From NCBI RefSeq assembly GCF_018919385.1, contig NZ_JAHLMF010000017.1, positions 101,905-165,904 of the forward strand: DNA of 64,000 nt. The letters run 5' to 3'. A model generated the notes under the pieces. That model saw nothing but the letters and a program-made list of their open reading frames with translations. It was not told where the DNA came from and searched no databases. The position numbers were made by a program, and so were the translations under genes. Of the stretch, positions 31,712 to 40,690 are shown piece by piece (position 1 is the stretch's first letter; every line of letters begins with the position of its first letter). This DNA is from Geomonas diazotrophica (lineage in GTDB: Bacteria; Desulfobacterota; Desulfuromonadia; Geobacterales; Geobacteraceae).

Positions 31712-31726
31712 GTTTTTGGAGATCCC

Positions 31727-33298
31727 ATGCCGGAAGGGCTTAAAAAACTTTTGGAACCTTTTCTCGCTCTGTCGACCGGGAAGCGTCTGGTCGTCGCGGG
31801 GGTCGCGCTCGGGTCGCTGCTCGCCTTCGCGGCGCTGATCACCGTGGCGAACAAGACCGACTACCGCCCGCTGTTCGCCAACCTGAACAGCGACGACGCC
31901 GGCGAGATTGTCAAAAAATTGAAAGAACAGAAGGTGCCCTACCAGATCGCCGCCGACGGCAAGGCGATCATGGTCCCGTCGGACAAGGTGTACGACCTGA
32001 GGCTCTCCCTGGCCAGCGACGGGCTGCCCCAGGGTGGGGGCGTCGGCTACGAGATCTTCGACCGCAAGAACTTCGGCATGACCGAGTTCGTGCAGAAACT
32101 GAACTACCAGCGCGCCCTGCAGGGGGAGCTTTCCCGCACCATCTCGCAGATCGCCGGGGTCGAGTCGGCCCGGGTGCACCTGGCCATCCCGGAGAAGACC
32201 CTGTTCAAGGAGGCCGAGAAGCCGGCGACCGCCTCGGTCGTGCTCAAGATGAAATCGAGCCGGATGCTCAGGGACTCCGAGGTGCAGGGGATCGTGCACC
32301 TGATCGCCGCCTCCATCGAGGGGATGGACCCCGAGCAGGTGACCGTCCTCGACAGCCGGGGCAAGATGCTCTCCGGCAACACCAGCTCCGACCCGGCCAG
32401 CAAGTTGACCGGCTCCCGCCAGGAGACCCAGCGCAACTTCGAGAAGACCCAGGAGGACAAGCTGCAGTCGCTCCTGGACCGCGTGGTCGGCTCCGGCAAG
32501 TGCGTGGCCCGGGTCACCGCCAACTTCGACTTCAAGCAGGTTGAGAAGTACGAGGAGCGCTACGACCCCGAGTCCGCCGCGGTGAGAAGCGAGCAGAGAA
32601 GCGAGGAGAAGGGGGGGGCCACGACCACCGCCTCCGGCGTTCCGGGCGCGCAGACCAACCTCGGGCGCACCCCCCCGGGACCGGGCGGGCAGAGCGGCGG
32701 CGGCTCGAAGACCGACGAGACCTTGAACTACGAGGTGAGCCGTTCCACCGCCCGCATCATCGAACCGGTTGGGGCGCTTTCCAAGGTGTCGGTGGCGGTC
32801 CTCGTGGACGGCAAGTACGATCTCCCCGTGGGGGCGAAGCCGGGCGCGCAGCCCAAGTACCAGCCCCGGACCCCGGACGAGATGCAGAAGATCGAGGCGC
32901 TGGTGAAGAGCGCGGTCGGCTTCAACGCCGAGCGCGGCGACCAGGTGACCGTGGCCAACATCCCCTTCCAGGAGACCGGCGAAACCGGCGGCGAGGGGCC
33001 CAAGTGGTACGACGCCCCCATCGTGCAGACCCTGATCAAGAACGGCCTGATCGGCCTGGGCTTCCTGGCCCTGATCCTGTTCGTGATCCGGCCGCTGCTT
33101 AAGACGCTGAAGAGCGAGAAGCCCGCCACCTCCTTCCTCCCGATCCAGGACGAGGTCGAGAACGCCCACATGCTCGAGATGCAGAAGATCGCCCAGGAGA
33201 AGATGCGGGTGACCCAGATCGAGCTGGTGGAGAAGGTGAAACAGGATCCCTACCAGGCCGCCCAGATTCTTCAGAACTGGCTGACGCGCAAGGACTAG
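31727..33298 (+). CDS. fliF: Flagellar MS-ring protein FliF
   Basis: A 523-residue membrane protein with TM helices near residues 22-42 and 440-462 and periplasmic ring-building domains between them (DYRPLFANLNSDDAGEIV, GVGYEIFDRKNFGMTEFVQ). The C-terminal tail binds FliG. The start at 31727 has TTGGAG upstream. It forms the inner-membrane base of the motor. Confidence 0.97.
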   Translation: MPEGLKKLLEPFLALSTGKRLVVAGVALGSLLAFAALITVANKTDYRPLFANLNSDDAGEIVKKLKEQKVPYQIAADGKAIMVPSDKVYDLRLSLASDGLPQGGGVGYEIFDRKNFGMTEFVQKLNYQRALQGELSRTISQIAGVESARVHLAIPEKTLFKEAEKPATASVVLKMKSSRMLRDSEVQGIVHLIAASIEGMDPEQVTVLDSRGKMLSGNTSSDPASKLTGSRQETQRNFEKTQEDKLQSLLDRVVGSGKCVARVTANFDFKQVEKYEERYDPESAAVRSEQRSEEKGGATTTASGVPGAQTNLGRTPPGPGGQSGGGSKTDETLNYEVSRSTARIIEPVGALSKVSVAVLVDGKYDLPVGAKPGAQPKYQPRTPDEMQKIEALVKSAVGFNAERGDQVTVANIPFQETGETGGEGPKWYDAPIVQTLIKNGLIGLGFLALILFVIRPLLKTLKSEKPATSFLPIQDEVENAHMLEMQKIAQEKMRVTQIELVEKVKQDPYQAAQILQNWLTRKD

Positions 33299-33327
33299 AT
33301 GAGATACGTGATTTATAGAGGTGCAGC

Positions 33328-34320
33328 ATGACCGGAGCCGAGAAGGCCGCCATACTCCTTTTGTACCTGGGCCCCGAGGCGACCGCCAAGGTCTTCGGGC
33401 ACATGGACGACGGCGACATCAAGCGGATCAGCCAGAGCATGTCCAAGCTCGGCCACGTCCCGCGCGAGGAGATCGCCTCGGTGGTGGAGGAGTTCACCGA
33501 CATCACCAACCCGGAAACCGGCTTCTTCTCCCAGGGGGAGGAGTTCGTCAAGAAGATCCTGGAGAAGGCGCTGGGTCCGTTGCGGGCCGAGACCCTCCTG
33601 CAGGAGATCCGCACCTCCGGTATCGGCGACATGGCCGACATCCTCTCCACCATGGATCCCCGCACCATCGCCAACTTCTTCTCCCAGGAGCACCCGCAGA
33701 CCATCGCCGTGGTACTGGCCAAGCTGAAGCCCAAGCAGACCAGCGAGATCATCGCGCTCCTGCCGCAGGAGCTTCAGGCCGAGGTGGTGATCCGCATCGC
33801 GGAGGTGGACCAGGTCTCCCCCGAGATCCTCGCCGAGATCGATGAGGTGATCCGGGTGGAGCTGACCGCCCTGGGGGGGGTGCAGCGCTTCAAGGTCGGC
33901 GGCGTGGAGAAGGTGGTGGACATGTTCGCGCACCTCGACCGAAGCCGCGAGAAGAAGATCCTCGACAAGCTCGACACCATGAACCCGCCGCTGGCCGAGG
34001 TGATCAGGAAGCACCTGTTCACCTTCGAGGACATCTTCAAGCTGGACGACCGCGCCATCCAGTCCATCATGAGGGAGGTCTCCAACGACACGCTGACCCT
34101 GGCCATGAAGACCTCGGTGGACGAGGTCAAGGACAAGATCTTCCGCAACATCTCCAGCCGCGCGGCCGAGATGATCAAGGAGGACCTGGAGGTCATGGGG
34201 CCGGTGCGCCTCTCCGACGTGGAGAAGGCTCAGAGCGAGATCATCAAGATCGTCCGGAAGATGGAAGAGGAAGGGAAGGTGGTCATCGCGGGACGCGGGG
34301 CGGAAGATGTTCTCGTCTAA
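33328..34320 (+). CDS. fliG: Flagellar motor switch protein FliG
   Basis: A 330-residue switch protein. It has the armadillo-type middle domain with FSQEHPQTIAVVLAKLKPKQ and the C-terminal torque helix region FTFEDIFKLDDRAIQSIMRE with charged residues that meet MotA. It overlaps fliH by 14 bases. Confidence 0.98.
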   Translation: MTGAEKAAILLLYLGPEATAKVFGHMDDGDIKRISQSMSKLGHVPREEIASVVEEFTDITNPETGFFSQGEEFVKKILEKALGPLRAETLLQEIRTSGIGDMADILSTMDPRTIANFFSQEHPQTIAVVLAKLKPKQTSEIIALLPQELQAEVVIRIAEVDQVSPEILAEIDEVIRVELTALGGVQRFKVGGVEKVVDMFAHLDRSREKKILDKLDTMNPPLAEVIRKHLFTFEDIFKLDDRAIQSIMREVSNDTLTLAMKTSVDEVKDKIFRNISSRAAEMIKEDLEVMGPVRLSDVEKAQSEIIKIVRKMEEEGKVVIAGRGAEDVLV

Positions 34321-35020
34321 GATCATCAGGAAGGGGGTCGACTCCGAGGCCTACACGCTGGAGCCGCTTGGGGGCGAACTGGCCCCGACGGCGGGGCAGG
34401 AGGTGTTCCGCCCCATCCAGCTGGGTGAGGAGGAGCCCGCTCTGGTCGAGGAGGAGCGGGAGCCCGAAATCCCTCCCAGCGTGATCGCCGAGGAAGAGGC
34501 GCTCAGACGGATCCAGCAGGCGCACGCCGAAGGGGTCAAGAAGGGAAGGCAGCAGGCCGAGGAGGACCTCGCCAAGGTGAGCGAGGCGCTGGCCCAGGCG
34601 CTCCTCTCCACGGGCGCGTTGCGGTCCCAGCTCATGCACGACGCCGAGGAGGACCTTTTGAAGCTCTCGGTGCTGATAGCGCGCAAGGTGATGATGCGGG
34701 AGCTCTCCCTCGACCCGGGGCTGATCGCGGGGCTGGTGCACGGGGCGGTCGAGCTGGCAGCGGACGAAGGGGAGATCGTGGTGCGGTTGAACCCGGAGGA
34801 GTACCAGGTGGTGGCGTACTCGCCGCAGTTCCAGGCGCTTTCCCGGGACAGGAAGAAGATAACGCTGCGCGAGGACCCGGCGCTGGGGCCGGCGAGCTGC
34901 CTGGTGGAGACGGTGCGGGGCAACATCGACGCCGGCCTCGACGCCCAGCTCGAGGAGATCATGCGCCGGCTCTCCGAGGAGAGGAACGCGCGGCGGGAGG
35001 AAGAACAAAGTGGGGATTGA
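34307..35020 (+). CDS. fliH: Flagellar export ATPase regulator FliH
   Basis: A 237-residue protein: a variable N-terminal region, a central coiled coil (residues 60-105, EEALRRIQQAHAEGVKKGRQ) and a C-terminal V-ATPase-E-like domain with VVRLNPEEYQVV. It binds and restrains FliI. Overlaps fliG and fliI. Confidence 0.92.
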   Translation: MFSSKIIRKGVDSEAYTLEPLGGELAPTAGQEVFRPIQLGEEEPALVEEEREPEIPPSVIAEEEALRRIQQAHAEGVKKGRQQAEEDLAKVSEALAQALLSTGALRSQLMHDAEEDLLKLSVLIARKVMMRELSLDPGLIAGLVHGAVELAADEGEIVVRLNPEEYQVVAYSPQFQALSRDRKKITLREDPALGPASCLVETVRGNIDAGLDAQLEEIMRRLSEERNARREEEQSGD

Positions 35021-36335
35021 TCTGGCGCGCTACCTGCCGGTGGTCGATGCGGCCAAGCCGGTCCGTTTTCACGGCAAGGTGACCCAGGTGGTAGGCCTGG
35101 TCATCGAGGGGTACTGCCCCGAGACCGCGGTGGGGAGCGTTTGCGAGGTGCACTCCGAGGGGCATCCCCCGATCCCCGCCGAGGTGGTCGGTTTCCGCGA
35201 GAACAAGACCCTGTTGATGCCGCTTGGGGAACTGCGCGGCGTGGGACTCGGGAGCGTGATCTCGGTCCGGCGCGAGAAGGCGGCCCTGGGGGTCGGCCCC
35301 GCGCTCCTCGGACGGGTCATCGACGGGCTGGGGGAGCCGATCGACGACAAGGGGCCCATCGAGGTGGCGGACGAGTATCCCATCTACGCCCTGCCGGTGA
35401 ACCCCATGAAAAGGCGTCCGATCCGGAAGCCCCTGAACCTCGGCATCCGCGCCATCAACGGTCTTTTGACCTGCGGCGAGGGGCAGAGGGTCGGCATCAT
35501 GGCCGGCTCGGGGGTGGGGAAGTCGACCCTTCTGGGGATGATCGCCCGCTACACCGAGGCCGACGTCAACGTGATCGCTCTGATCGGCGAGCGCGGCCGG
35601 GAACTGCGGGAGTTCATCGAGAAGGACCTGCAGGCCGAGGGGCTCAGGAAGTCGGTGGTGGTGGTGGCGACCAGCGACCAGCCCCCGCTGGTCCGGATGC
35701 GCGGCGCCTACATAGCGACCACCATCGCCGAGTACTTCCAGGCCCAGGGGAAGAAGGTGCTCCTCATGATGGACTCCGCCACCCGTTTCGCCATGGCGAT
35801 GCGCGAGGTGGGGCTGGCCATCGGCGAGCCCCCCACCACCAAGGGGTACACCCCGAGCGTTTTCGCGGCGCTCCCGAGGCTTTTGGAGCGGACCGGCAAC
35901 TTCCAGGGGGGGAGCATCACCGGGCTGTACACGGTGCTGGTCGAGGGGGACGACTTCAACGAGCCGATCTCCGACGCCATGCGCAGCATCCTCGACGGGC
36001 ACATCATCCTGACCCGTGAGCTGGCGGCCAGGAACATCTATCCCCCCATCGACCTGTTGAACAGCGCGAGCCGCGTCATGAGCGACGTGACCAGCAGGGA
36101 GCACCGGGCGCTGGCCGGGCAGTTCAAGGAGACCCTGGCCGCCTACCGGCAGGCCGAGGACATGATCAACATCGGCGCCTACAAGGCGGGCAGTAATCCG
36201 AAGATCGACCTGGCCATAGCGCGGATGGACCAGATGGTCGCCTACCTGAAGCAGGACGTGGCGGACCAGGTGACATTCGAGGAATCGATAGAGGCCCTGG
36301 CCCGGATCTTTGGAACAGGCAGTCTGAACGATTAG
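35010..36335 (+). CDS. fliI: Flagellum-specific ATPase FliI
   Basis: A 441-residue F1-beta-like ATPase. The P-loop is AGSGVGKST (residues 165-173); Walker B is KVLLMMDSATRFAMAMREVG; TKGYTPSVFAALPRLLERTG is the family signature. It energises unfolding of export substrates. The start is a GTG at 35010 inside the fliH end. Confidence 0.97.
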   Translation: MGIDLARYLPVVDAAKPVRFHGKVTQVVGLVIEGYCPETAVGSVCEVHSEGHPPIPAEVVGFRENKTLLMPLGELRGVGLGSVISVRREKAALGVGPALLGRVIDGLGEPIDDKGPIEVADEYPIYALPVNPMKRRPIRKPLNLGIRAINGLLTCGEGQRVGIMAGSGVGKSTLLGMIARYTEADVNVIALIGERGRELREFIEKDLQAEGLRKSVVVVATSDQPPLVRMRGAYIATTIAEYFQAQGKKVLLMMDSATRFAMAMREVGLAIGEPPTTKGYTPSVFAALPRLLERTGNFQGGSITGLYTVLVEGDDFNEPISDAMRSILDGHIILTRELAARNIYPPIDLLNSASRVMSDVTSREHRALAGQFKETLAAYRQAEDMINIGAYKAGSNPKIDLAIARMDQMVAYLKQDVADQVTFEESIEALARIFGTGSLND

Positions 36336-36382
36336 CGCGTCAAAAGATGCGGAGTTTATTTTGCGGTGTGGCAAGGGGCTTG

Positions 36383-36408
36383 CCCACCGTAGCTTTAGCG
36401 AAGGTGGG
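36383..36408. repeat. Palindromic hairpin between fliI and fliJ
   Basis: CCCACC and GGTGGG (36383-36388 and 36403-36408) enclose GTAGCTTTAGCGAA, which is itself partly palindromic. The right arm merges into the fliJ ribosome binding site (GGGAGGAG). The core looks like a dispersed intergenic repeat rather than unique sequence. Confidence 0.5.
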
Positions 36409-36419
36409 AGGAGCAGGCC

Positions 36420-36860
36420 ATGGCAGGACAGGAATTCAGGCTCGAACAGGTGCTCAAGTTCCGCAAGGAAGTGGAGAAGATGCACCAGCTGGAACTCGCG
36501 GCGGCCAAGCAGCAGCACGAGAGTGCCAGGGAGCGGCTGAAGAACGAGAAGGCCATGATGGAGCAGCTGGAGCAGGAATGCGCCCAGCGGCAGATGACCG
36601 GCATCCAGGCCAAGGACCTGCAGCTCTACGGTGACTTCTCGCGCAGAAAGGCCCAGGAGATCCAGCAGTTGAGGGATAGCCTGGTTATGCTGGAGAAGGC
36701 TGTCCAGGAAAAGCGCGAGGCGCTTTTGGCCGCGGCCAAGGAGAAGAAGGCGCTGGAGGTCTTCAAGGAGAAGAAGATGCGGGACCTGAGAATGGAGCAG
36801 TTGAACCGCGAACGGGCCTTCCTGGACGAGATAGCCGTCCAGGGGAGGGGGCATAAGTGA
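36420..36860 (+). CDS. fliJ: Flagellar export chaperone-like protein FliJ
   Basis: A 146-residue protein that is almost wholly a charged coiled coil (FRLEQVLKFRKEVEKMHQLE at the start, REALLAAAKEKKALEVFKEK later), as in FliJ, which fits inside the FliI hexamer like an F1 gamma subunit. It overlaps the next gene by four bases. Confidence 0.9.
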   Translation: MAGQEFRLEQVLKFRKEVEKMHQLELAAAKQQHESARERLKNEKAMMEQLEQECAQRQMTGIQAKDLQLYGDFSRRKAQEIQQLRDSLVMLEKAVQEKREALLAAAKEKKALEVFKEKKMRDLRMEQLNRERAFLDEIAVQGRGHK

Positions 36861-37354
36861 AAAAGCTGATAGGCGTGCTGGTGCTGCTCCTCATGGCACT
36901 GCCGCTGTTATGGAACGAACGCCAGGTCTTCACGGCGCAGGCGGCCGAGGTGAAGAACCCGCCGCGAAGCATGCCCGGCGAAGCCGCAGCCCTCGAGGCG
37001 AAGCGGCAGCAGCTGGCGCAGAAGGAGGCGGCGCTCGCCGCCAAGGAAGCGGCCCTGAACCAGCTCTCCGCCAAGCTGGACGCCCGGGTGGCGGAGTTGA
37101 ACGCGGCCAAGAAGGGTATCGAGGAGTCGCTCACCGCCAAGAAGAAGCAGGACGACGACCGCTACAAGAAGATGATCAAGATCTACAAGGGGCTGAAGCC
37201 TGATGAGGCGGGGACACTGCTCAACAAGCTGGACGAGAAGATGGTGATCCAGATGCTGAACCAGATGGACCAGAAGACCGCCGTGAAACTCATCCCCTTC
37301 ATCAACCAGCCACGGGTCCTGGAGTGGACCAGGCTGAACCTCGCCGGGAAGTGA
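36857..37354 (+). CDS. MotE-like flagellar chaperone protein
   Basis: A 165-residue protein with a signal anchor (residues 3-20), a coiled coil (residues 45-95) and a C-terminal MgtE-N-like domain (KMIKIYKGLKPDEAGTLLNK, then MDQKTAVKLIPFI). This layout matches MotE, which chaperones MotC/stator or related motor proteins in other proteobacteria. It follows fliJ with an ATGA-type overlap. Confidence 0.82.
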   Translation: MKKLIGVLVLLLMALPLLWNERQVFTAQAAEVKNPPRSMPGEAAALEAKRQQLAQKEAALAAKEAALNQLSAKLDARVAELNAAKKGIEESLTAKKKQDDDRYKKMIKIYKGLKPDEAGTLLNKLDEKMVIQMLNQMDQKTAVKLIPFINQPRVLEWTRLNLAGK

Positions 37355-37450
37355 CCGGCTGAAACCTGTTCGAACCGCCGCGAGAACGGCGGATTTCAAC
37401 CGGCGGCGCATGGACGCAGCCGTAATTCAAACAAAAGGAGGTGACAGCAC

Positions 37451-39514
37451 ATGATGGTTCAAAACGCAGCATTCATTCCAGACGCCATCCCGGCCCCGGC
37501 AGTATCGACCGGGATGGCAACGGCAGCGGCGGCCTCCGGTGCAGGGGCATTCCAACAGCTGCTGCAGGGGAGGCAGGCCCCGGCGAAACCTGCGGAGACG
37601 CCCTCCCGGCCGACACCGGAGCAGCCCCACAAGGCGACTTCCCGTTCCGCCAGGGGCGAGGAGAAGGCGCAACCGGCCAAGGCACAGAAAACCGACTCCT
37701 CGCAAGACGACAAGCCGGCCGAAGCGGCTCGGAAACCGGCCGCTGAAAAGGGGGCGGTTTCCGGCAAGCAGCAGGGGCGTAAGGCGGATTCGGAAGAGGA
37801 AACGGCAGCGGAAGGCGCTGCCGGGACGGTGGCGCAAAACGGGGGGGCGGAACAGGCGCTCTCCTCGACGCCGGAAACCGCGGTTTCCAGTCAGGCCGCA
37901 GAGGCGGCAACCGGGACGGTCCCGGAAATGAAGCCGGACCCGAACCCGGGGCTGGTCGTGGCCACGGCCGCGATCGAGTCGAACCTCGCGGCAAGAAGCG
38001 AGGATGCCAACGCGGCGGCAGGCACCACCGCGCTGGAAAGGCTCCAGGCCCTGCAGCAGCGCACGCAGCAGGGAGCGGCACCGGAAACGGCACCGAAAAC
38101 GGCGGCCGGCGCAGGCCCGGTACCATCGGAGCTGCCGCAACAGGCAGCGCAACCGCAGAACCAGCAGCAAAAGACCACCGCCGGCACGGCCGGCATCGAA
38201 CTCGGCCAGAAGGCGGAGTCGGTAGAACTCCCCCGCGGGGAGCGGAAAGCCCAGGTGGTCCCTTCGACGGGCGCGACAGAAGGAGCGCAGGTTGAGAAGC
38301 CCCAGGCGCAGACGGGGCAGGTGGCGCAGGTGGCGCAGGGGGGGGCGGAGCGGCAGGAAGGTCCGGTACTCCCGGATGCCGCAAAAACCGCCGTTGCCGC
38401 CGACCAGACGGTGGCGGCCGCCCATCTGGCGGCGAAAGAAACCGGTGCGGGGCGCTTCGTCGCCATGCCGGTCAGGAAGCAGGCCGAGCCCGCAACGGCA
38501 GGCGACCCTGCCGCGACCACGGCAGCGGCCGGGCAGGAGCACGCGCCGGTGCAGCAGGGCACAGCAACAAGGGAGGACGCAAGCGGGCAGGCGCAGGCGA
38601 TCACCCCGGATGCAGCCGGCGCCGCAGCCGCAGGCACCACCGGCGCAACGGTCCGGGAGACCAAGCCCGAGGTGGGGGCGGCCCAGGTGAAGGTGCAGCT
38701 GGAAAAGCAGGGGGAACCGGCAACGGTCTCCCAGGAAAAAACGGCCCAGGCGGAGCAGGCTCCGCAGTCGCAGCGAAAGGACGCCCACCAGGGCGAAGCC
38801 GTTACCGGGAAGCAGGTACGGGAAGCGGTGCAGGCCCAGCAGGCGAACGTCTCCAAACCTTCGGGAGAGGACGTTTCCGGCACCAAGAATGCAACTACGG
38901 CAACTGCCAGCTCACTCTCCGAGTCGGTGGGGGTGCGGGACGCGTCGGGCGCTCAGGGTGAGCAGGGACAGTCGCAACAGAAAGGGGAGGACGGCCTGAA
39001 CGGCCAGATGCTCGGCGCGGGATTGACGGCGCAGGGAACCCCGGCGGAAGCGGTGCAGGGTGAAGCCAAGCTTTCCGGCGGCAAGACCTTCCTGCACGAA
39101 AGCATCCTTTCCCAGGTAAGGGAAGGGGTGGTGACCCACGACGGCAAGGGGAACGGCCAGATGAGCATCAGGCTGAACCCGGGCGAGCTGGGGGAGCTGA
39201 AGATCGAGCTCCGCATGGACAACAACCGGCTCAACGTGGAGGTTCACGCGGACAACCGCATGGTCAAGGACCTCTTGATGAGCAACCTCGACTCGCTCCG
39301 CGAGGCCCTTTCCGGCAAGAACCTCACCATGGAAGGGTTCAGCGTATCCACCGGCGGTGGCGGGTTCAACGCTCCCCTCAACGAGGAGAGGGGGAACCAG
39401 CGGCAGCAACAGCCCCCCAGGTTCGCCAGGGGCGCAGGGTACGACGGTCAGGATGCACCCCGGGTCAATTATCTGACGGCCGAGGTCAACAGCCTGCTCG
39501 ACGTGCGATTCTAG
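37451..39514 (+). CDS. fliK: Flagellar hook-length control protein FliK
   Basis: A 687-residue protein. Residues 1-540 are low complexity, rich in Ala, Gln, Glu and Pro, fitting a molecular ruler. The conserved C-terminal switch domain follows: MSIRLNPGELGELKIELRMD, then NRLNVEVHADNRMVKDLLMS. The start has AAAGGAGG; ATG codons at 37451 and 37454 are both possible. It is longer than many FliK proteins, which relates to hook length in the ruler model. Confidence 0.93.
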   Translation: MMVQNAAFIPDAIPAPAVSTGMATAAAASGAGAFQQLLQGRQAPAKPAETPSRPTPEQPHKATSRSARGEEKAQPAKAQKTDSSQDDKPAEAARKPAAEKGAVSGKQQGRKADSEEETAAEGAAGTVAQNGGAEQALSSTPETAVSSQAAEAATGTVPEMKPDPNPGLVVATAAIESNLAARSEDANAAAGTTALERLQALQQRTQQGAAPETAPKTAAGAGPVPSELPQQAAQPQNQQQKTTAGTAGIELGQKAESVELPRGERKAQVVPSTGATEGAQVEKPQAQTGQVAQVAQGGAERQEGPVLPDAAKTAVAADQTVAAAHLAAKETGAGRFVAMPVRKQAEPATAGDPAATTAAAGQEHAPVQQGTATREDASGQAQAITPDAAGAAAAGTTGATVRETKPEVGAAQVKVQLEKQGEPATVSQEKTAQAEQAPQSQRKDAHQGEAVTGKQVREAVQAQQANVSKPSGEDVSGTKNATTATASSLSESVGVRDASGAQGEQGQSQQKGEDGLNGQMLGAGLTAQGTPAEAVQGEAKLSGGKTFLHESILSQVREGVVTHDGKGNGQMSIRLNPGELGELKIELRMDNNRLNVEVHADNRMVKDLLMSNLDSLREALSGKNLTMEGFSVSTGGGGFNAPLNEERGNQRQQQPPRFARGAGYDGQDAPRVNYLTAEVNSLLDVRF

Positions 39515-39527
39515 AAAGGAGGTAGGG

Positions 39528-40193
39528 ATGATAACCGACGCAACATCCGCAGCAACCACGGCCTCGGCCGCGGCAGCGATGAAGAAGTCGACGGGCATGA
39601 ACAAGGACGACTTCCTGAAGCTGTTCGTGACCCAGCTGCAGAACCAGGATCCCCTGAATCCGCAGGACGGCACCCAGTTCATCGCACAGCTCGCCCAGCT
39701 GACCCAGGTCGAGCAGGCCTACAACACCAACACCAACCTGCAGAACCTGCTAAGCCAGGGGAGCAACGCGGGGACGATGGCGGCGATCTCGCTGATCGGC
39801 AAGCAGGTGGAAGCCTCCGGTTCCCAGGTGGAACTGAGCTCCGGGAGCAGCGCCACCATCAACTACAATCTCGGCAGGAGCGCACAGACGGTGGCCGTTT
39901 CCGTGCTCGATGCCAACGGCAAGGTGGTCAAGACCATCACCGGCGGCGCCCAGAACTCGGGGAGCAACAGCGTGAGCTGGGATGGAACCGACAACTCCGG
40001 GGCGCAACTCACCCCCGGCGCCTACAGCTTCAGCGTCTCCGCAAAGGACGCCGCCGGCACCGCCGTCACCGCCACCGGGCTGGTGCGGGGGAAGGTGAAC
40101 GGCGTCGACATGTCTGGCAGCAGCCCGGTGCTCTCGATAGGGGCGCTGAAACTCAACCTGACCGATGTCACCTCGGTGACCGAGGGGGCCTAA
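39528..40193 (+). CDS. flgD: Flagellar hook assembly scaffold FlgD
   Basis: A 221-residue hook cap protein. The N-terminal signature is NKDDFLKLFVTQLQNQDPLN and QFIAQLAQLTQVEQ; the C-terminal part is the FlgD Ig-like/tudor region with SWDGTDNSGAQLTPGAYSF. It lies 13 bases after fliK and one base before the next gene. Confidence 0.97.
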   Translation: MITDATSAATTASAAAAMKKSTGMNKDDFLKLFVTQLQNQDPLNPQDGTQFIAQLAQLTQVEQAYNTNTNLQNLLSQGSNAGTMAAISLIGKQVEASGSQVELSSGSSATINYNLGRSAQTVAVSVLDANGKVVKTITGGAQNSGSNSVSWDGTDNSGAQLTPGAYSFSVSAKDAAGTAVTATGLVRGKVNGVDMSGSSPVLSIGALKLNLTDVTSVTEGA

Positions 40194-40194
40194 G

Positions 40195-40587
40195 ATGATC
40201 GACAACAGCATCTTGTTTCCCCAACCGATCCAGGCGCCGGCCAAGCCGAACCAGAACGGCACCAAGCCGGCCGCGAAGAACACGGGGAGCAGCACCCCCT
40301 TCGCCCAGGTCCTGGACCAGAAGCTCCCGGGGCAGCCGGTCAAGCTCTCCCAGCACGCCCAGGAGCGGCTCAAGTCCCGCGGCATCACCCTCTCCGACGC
40401 CGACATGAAGCAGCTGGAAGGGGCGGTGGACAGCGTGGCGCAAAAGGGAGGCCGGGAATCGCTGATCCTTATGGGGGACGCGGCGCTCGTGGTGAGCGTC
40501 AAAAACCGGACAGTGGTGACCGCCATGGATCGTCAGGGGATGAAAGGGAACGTTTTCACCAACATCGACTCGGCAGTATTTTTCTAA
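40195..40587 (+). CDS. Flagellar operon protein (TIGR02530-type)
   Basis: A 130-residue protein matching the small 'flagellar operon protein' family found between flgD and flgE in many bacteria. Key segments are LSQHAQERLKSRGITLSDAD and SLILMGDAALVVSVKNRTVV. The exact function is not known; a hook-assembly role is inferred from location. Confidence 0.88.
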   Translation: MIDNSILFPQPIQAPAKPNQNGTKPAAKNTGSSTPFAQVLDQKLPGQPVKLSQHAQERLKSRGITLSDADMKQLEGAVDSVAQKGGRESLILMGDAALVVSVKNRTVVTAMDRQGMKGNVFTNIDSAVFF

Positions 40588-40690
40588 AACGCAAAAACGA
40601 CAATCGAAACGGGCTGGCCCTCCAGAAGGAAAGCCCGCGGGACACCGACCGACTGAGGAGTCCCACAACCAAGCCTAAGGAGGCAAAAAA

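Noticed and set aside
34959..36854. 631-residue minus-strand frame across fliI and fliJ
   Set aside because: It is antisense to two unmistakable flagellar genes and has no recognisable domain.
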